Positions 6,322 to 7,734 of a stretch of DNA of 7,734 bases are shown here, piece after piece. A program made the translations under genes and the position numbers. How positions within the stretch are numbered: position 1 is the first letter of the stretch; each line of letters starts with the position of its first letter. A model generated the notes under the pieces. The model did no database searches. It had not been told where the DNA came from and saw nothing but the letters and a program-made list of their open reading frames with translations. This DNA is from Pseudomonadota bacterium (GTDB lineage Bacteria > Desulfobacterota > Desulfobulbia > Desulfobulbales > DAOVYS01). The stretch is from NCBI GenBank assembly GCA_030635485.1, contig DAOVYS010000122.1, forward strand, positions 1 to 7,734, given 5' to 3'.

Positions 6322-7734
6322 TTATTTCTCAGGTTCCAGTGCCTTGGCGCGTCCTTGGAGAAACTTCCAGGACTTATTCACGTCTTCCTGGACCTTTGCC
6401 ATTAATTCATCGACCATGGCCGGGTTTGTGAGTTTGAGCATCCGATACCGGTTCTCGCCCAAGGCGTAATCCGCAAACGGTATGGAAGGGGCCTTGCTGT
6501 CGATCTTGAGTGGGTTTTTGCCCTCATCCTCAAGAGTCGGATTGTAGCGGTAGAGAGGCCAGTGACCACATTTTACGGCCTTTTTCTGTTGTTCCAGTCC
6601 CATCGCCAGGTTGAGCCCGTGATTTATACAGTGGCTGTATGCAATGATCAGGGAAGGGCCGTCATAGGCCTCTGCCTCGTTAAATGCCTTGACCGTCTGG
6701 AGAGGATCCGCGCCCATTGAGACCTTGGCAACATATACGTTGCCGTACGTAGAGAAGATCATACCCATGTCTTTTTTGGGCATTCTCTTTCCACCTGCCG
6801 CAAACTGGGCGGTGGCGGCTCTGGGTGTTGACTTGGACATCTGGCCCCCCGTATTTGAGTAGACCTCGGTATCCAGAACCAGGACATTTATGTTCTCACC
6901 GGATGCCAGGACGTGGTCAAGTCCGCCGTATCCGATGTCATAGGCCCATCCGTCACCACCAAAGGACCACACGGATTTCTTAACCAGGTAATCAACCACA
7001 TAAAGTAGCCGCTTGGCCAGAATATCACCGGATGCGGCAAGTTTCGCCTTGAGCGTTCCCACCCTTTTTCTCTGTGCCTCGATCTCGACCTGTGTCTTTT
7101 GCGAGGCATTCAGGATTTTGTTGACTTCGGCCTTAGTAAGAATTTTGGCCTTGGCCAGTTTTTCCATAAGTTCGGCCGCCTGGGCGCCAAGCTTATTCAC
7201 GGTCTGGAGCATGCCAAGACCGAATTCGGCAGTGTCTTCGAACAGCGAGTTAGACCAGACAGGACCCCGCCCGTCGTCCCGTTTTGCATAAGGCGTGGTC
7301 GGCAGGTTCCCGCCGTAGATTGATGAACAGCCTGTGGCGTTTGCCACCATGAGTCTGTCTCCAAAGAGCTGTGTGACAAGCTTGACATATGGTGTTTCAC
7401 CGCATGCGCCGCAGGCCCCGGAGTACTCGAACAGCGGCCGCATCAACTGGCTGCCCTTAATTGTAGCGGGATTGAGTTCCGTGAACGGCATTTCGGGAAG
7501 ATCGAGGAAAAATTTGTAATTGGCTGACTCGCGTTTCCGGAGCGCTTCAGTATTTGCGACCATGTTGATGGCTTTTTTATCGGTCTTCTTACCATCTTTA
7601 TCCTTCTGAAATGCGGGACAGGCCATGACACAGATTCCGCAACCCACGCAATCCTCGGTGGCGATCTGGATGACAGCCATTCTGCCTTTGTATTCTTTGC
7701 CTTTGGCAGGAGCAGTCTTGAAATTTTTCGGCGC
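6322..7734 (-). CDS. nifJ: Pyruvate:ferredoxin (flavodoxin) oxidoreductase, C-terminal part (5' end beyond the window)
   Basis: The enzyme oxidises pyruvate with CoA to acetyl-CoA and CO2, passing electrons to ferredoxin, a core step in anaerobes. The frame is open to the window edge, so the ATG at 7680 is internal; 470 of the roughly 1200 residues usual for the single-chain form are visible. Numbering from the first visible codon, there is a CxxCxxCxxxCP ferredoxin cluster (C29, C32, C35, C39), then the ligands of the proximal 4Fe-4S cluster (C108 and C111 in ACGAC, C136, and C369 in YSHC). The thiamine-diphosphate site has GDGWAYDIGYGG (260-271) and SNTGGQ (293-298). The NLRKRESANY-like stretch and tail match Desulfovibrio-type enzymes. 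The missing N-terminal part should carry the pyruvate-binding and CoA domains and the first cluster. Transcription converges on tyrS and ends at the shared inverted repeat. Confidence 0.95.
   Translation of the reverse strand, partial: APKNFKTAPAKGKEYKGRMAVIQIATEDCVGCGICVMACPAFQKDKDGKKTDKKAINMVANTEALRKRESANYKFFLDLPEMPFTELNPATIKGSQLMRPLFEYSGACGACGETPYVKLVTQLFGDRLMVANATGCSSIYGGNLPTTPYAKRDDGRGPVWSNSLFEDTAEFGLGMLQTVNKLGAQAAELMEKLAKAKILTKAEVNKILNASQKTQVEIEAQRKRVGTLKAKLAASGDILAKRLLYVVDYLVKKSVWSFGGDGWAYDIGYGGLDHVLASGENINVLVLDTEVYSNTGGQMSKSTPRAATAQFAAGGKRMPKKDMGMIFSTYGNVYVAKVSMGADPLQTVKAFNEAEAYDGPSLIIAYSHCINHGLNLAMGLEQQKKAVKCGHWPLYRYNPTLEDEGKNPLKIDSKAPSIPFADYALGENRYRMLKLTNPAMVDELMAKVQEDVNKSWKFLQGRAKALEPEK

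Noticed and set aside
7680..7680. ATG at 7680 as the true start of a short ferredoxin-oxidoreductase protein
   Set aside because: The frame continues open to the window edge with conserved family sequence upstream, so this Met is internal to a longer gene.

Overview
The window most likely comes from an anaerobic, sulfate-reducer-like member of the Desulfobacterota (former Deltaproteobacteria). Three things point there. The right edge carries the C-terminal part of a single-chain pyruvate:ferredoxin oxidoreductase very like the Desulfovibrio-type enzyme. The RNase Y and tyrosyl-tRNA synthetase genes form a tight pair. The gene order zapB-like / zapA-like / 6S RNA / rny / tyrS is, from memory, typical of this group. 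This is inference from the sequence; no database search was possible.

Layout, left to right. Bases 1-37 are the 3' end of a 5S rRNA, followed by a strong intrinsic terminator (55-95) that ends the rRNA operon. A short GlmU-type gene (176-1195) keeps the whole uridyltransferase domain but lacks the acetyltransferase active-site region. A good sigma70-like promoter (1252-1281) precedes a small coiled-coil ZapB-like gene (1446-1769). Next is a ZapA-like reading frame (1912-2196) that is plainly ZapA-like on both sides of a single in-frame TAG at 2020-2022. It is either a recent pseudogene or a read-through/recoding case. Directly after it, 2220-2415 folds as a 6S RNA: a closing helix, a large central bubble and a long broken apical stem, in the place next to zapA where ssrS is expected.

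From about 2430 to 3440 lies roughly 1 kb with no gene I can support. It is AT-rich, contains several perfect or near-perfect hairpins, and holds a tandem-hairpin terminator at 3204-3240. After it comes rny (RNase Y, 3452-5014), overlapped by 11 bases by tyrS (5004-6236), so the two are probably co-transcribed and translationally coupled. A 33-bp perfect inverted repeat (6244-6312) lies between the convergent tyrS and pyruvate:ferredoxin oxidoreductase genes and looks like a bidirectional terminator. The oxidoreductase gene (6322-7734, minus strand) is cut off by the window edge.

The genes are mostly housekeeping: cell-wall precursor synthesis (GlmU), division-ring accessory proteins (ZapA/ZapB-like), RNA polymerase regulation (6S RNA), mRNA turnover (RNase Y), translation (TyrRS) and central anaerobic carbon metabolism. 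The least ordinary parts are the interrupted zapA, the 6S RNA that is not covered by any coding annotation, the shortened GlmU, and the large unexplained leader or intergenic region upstream of rny.
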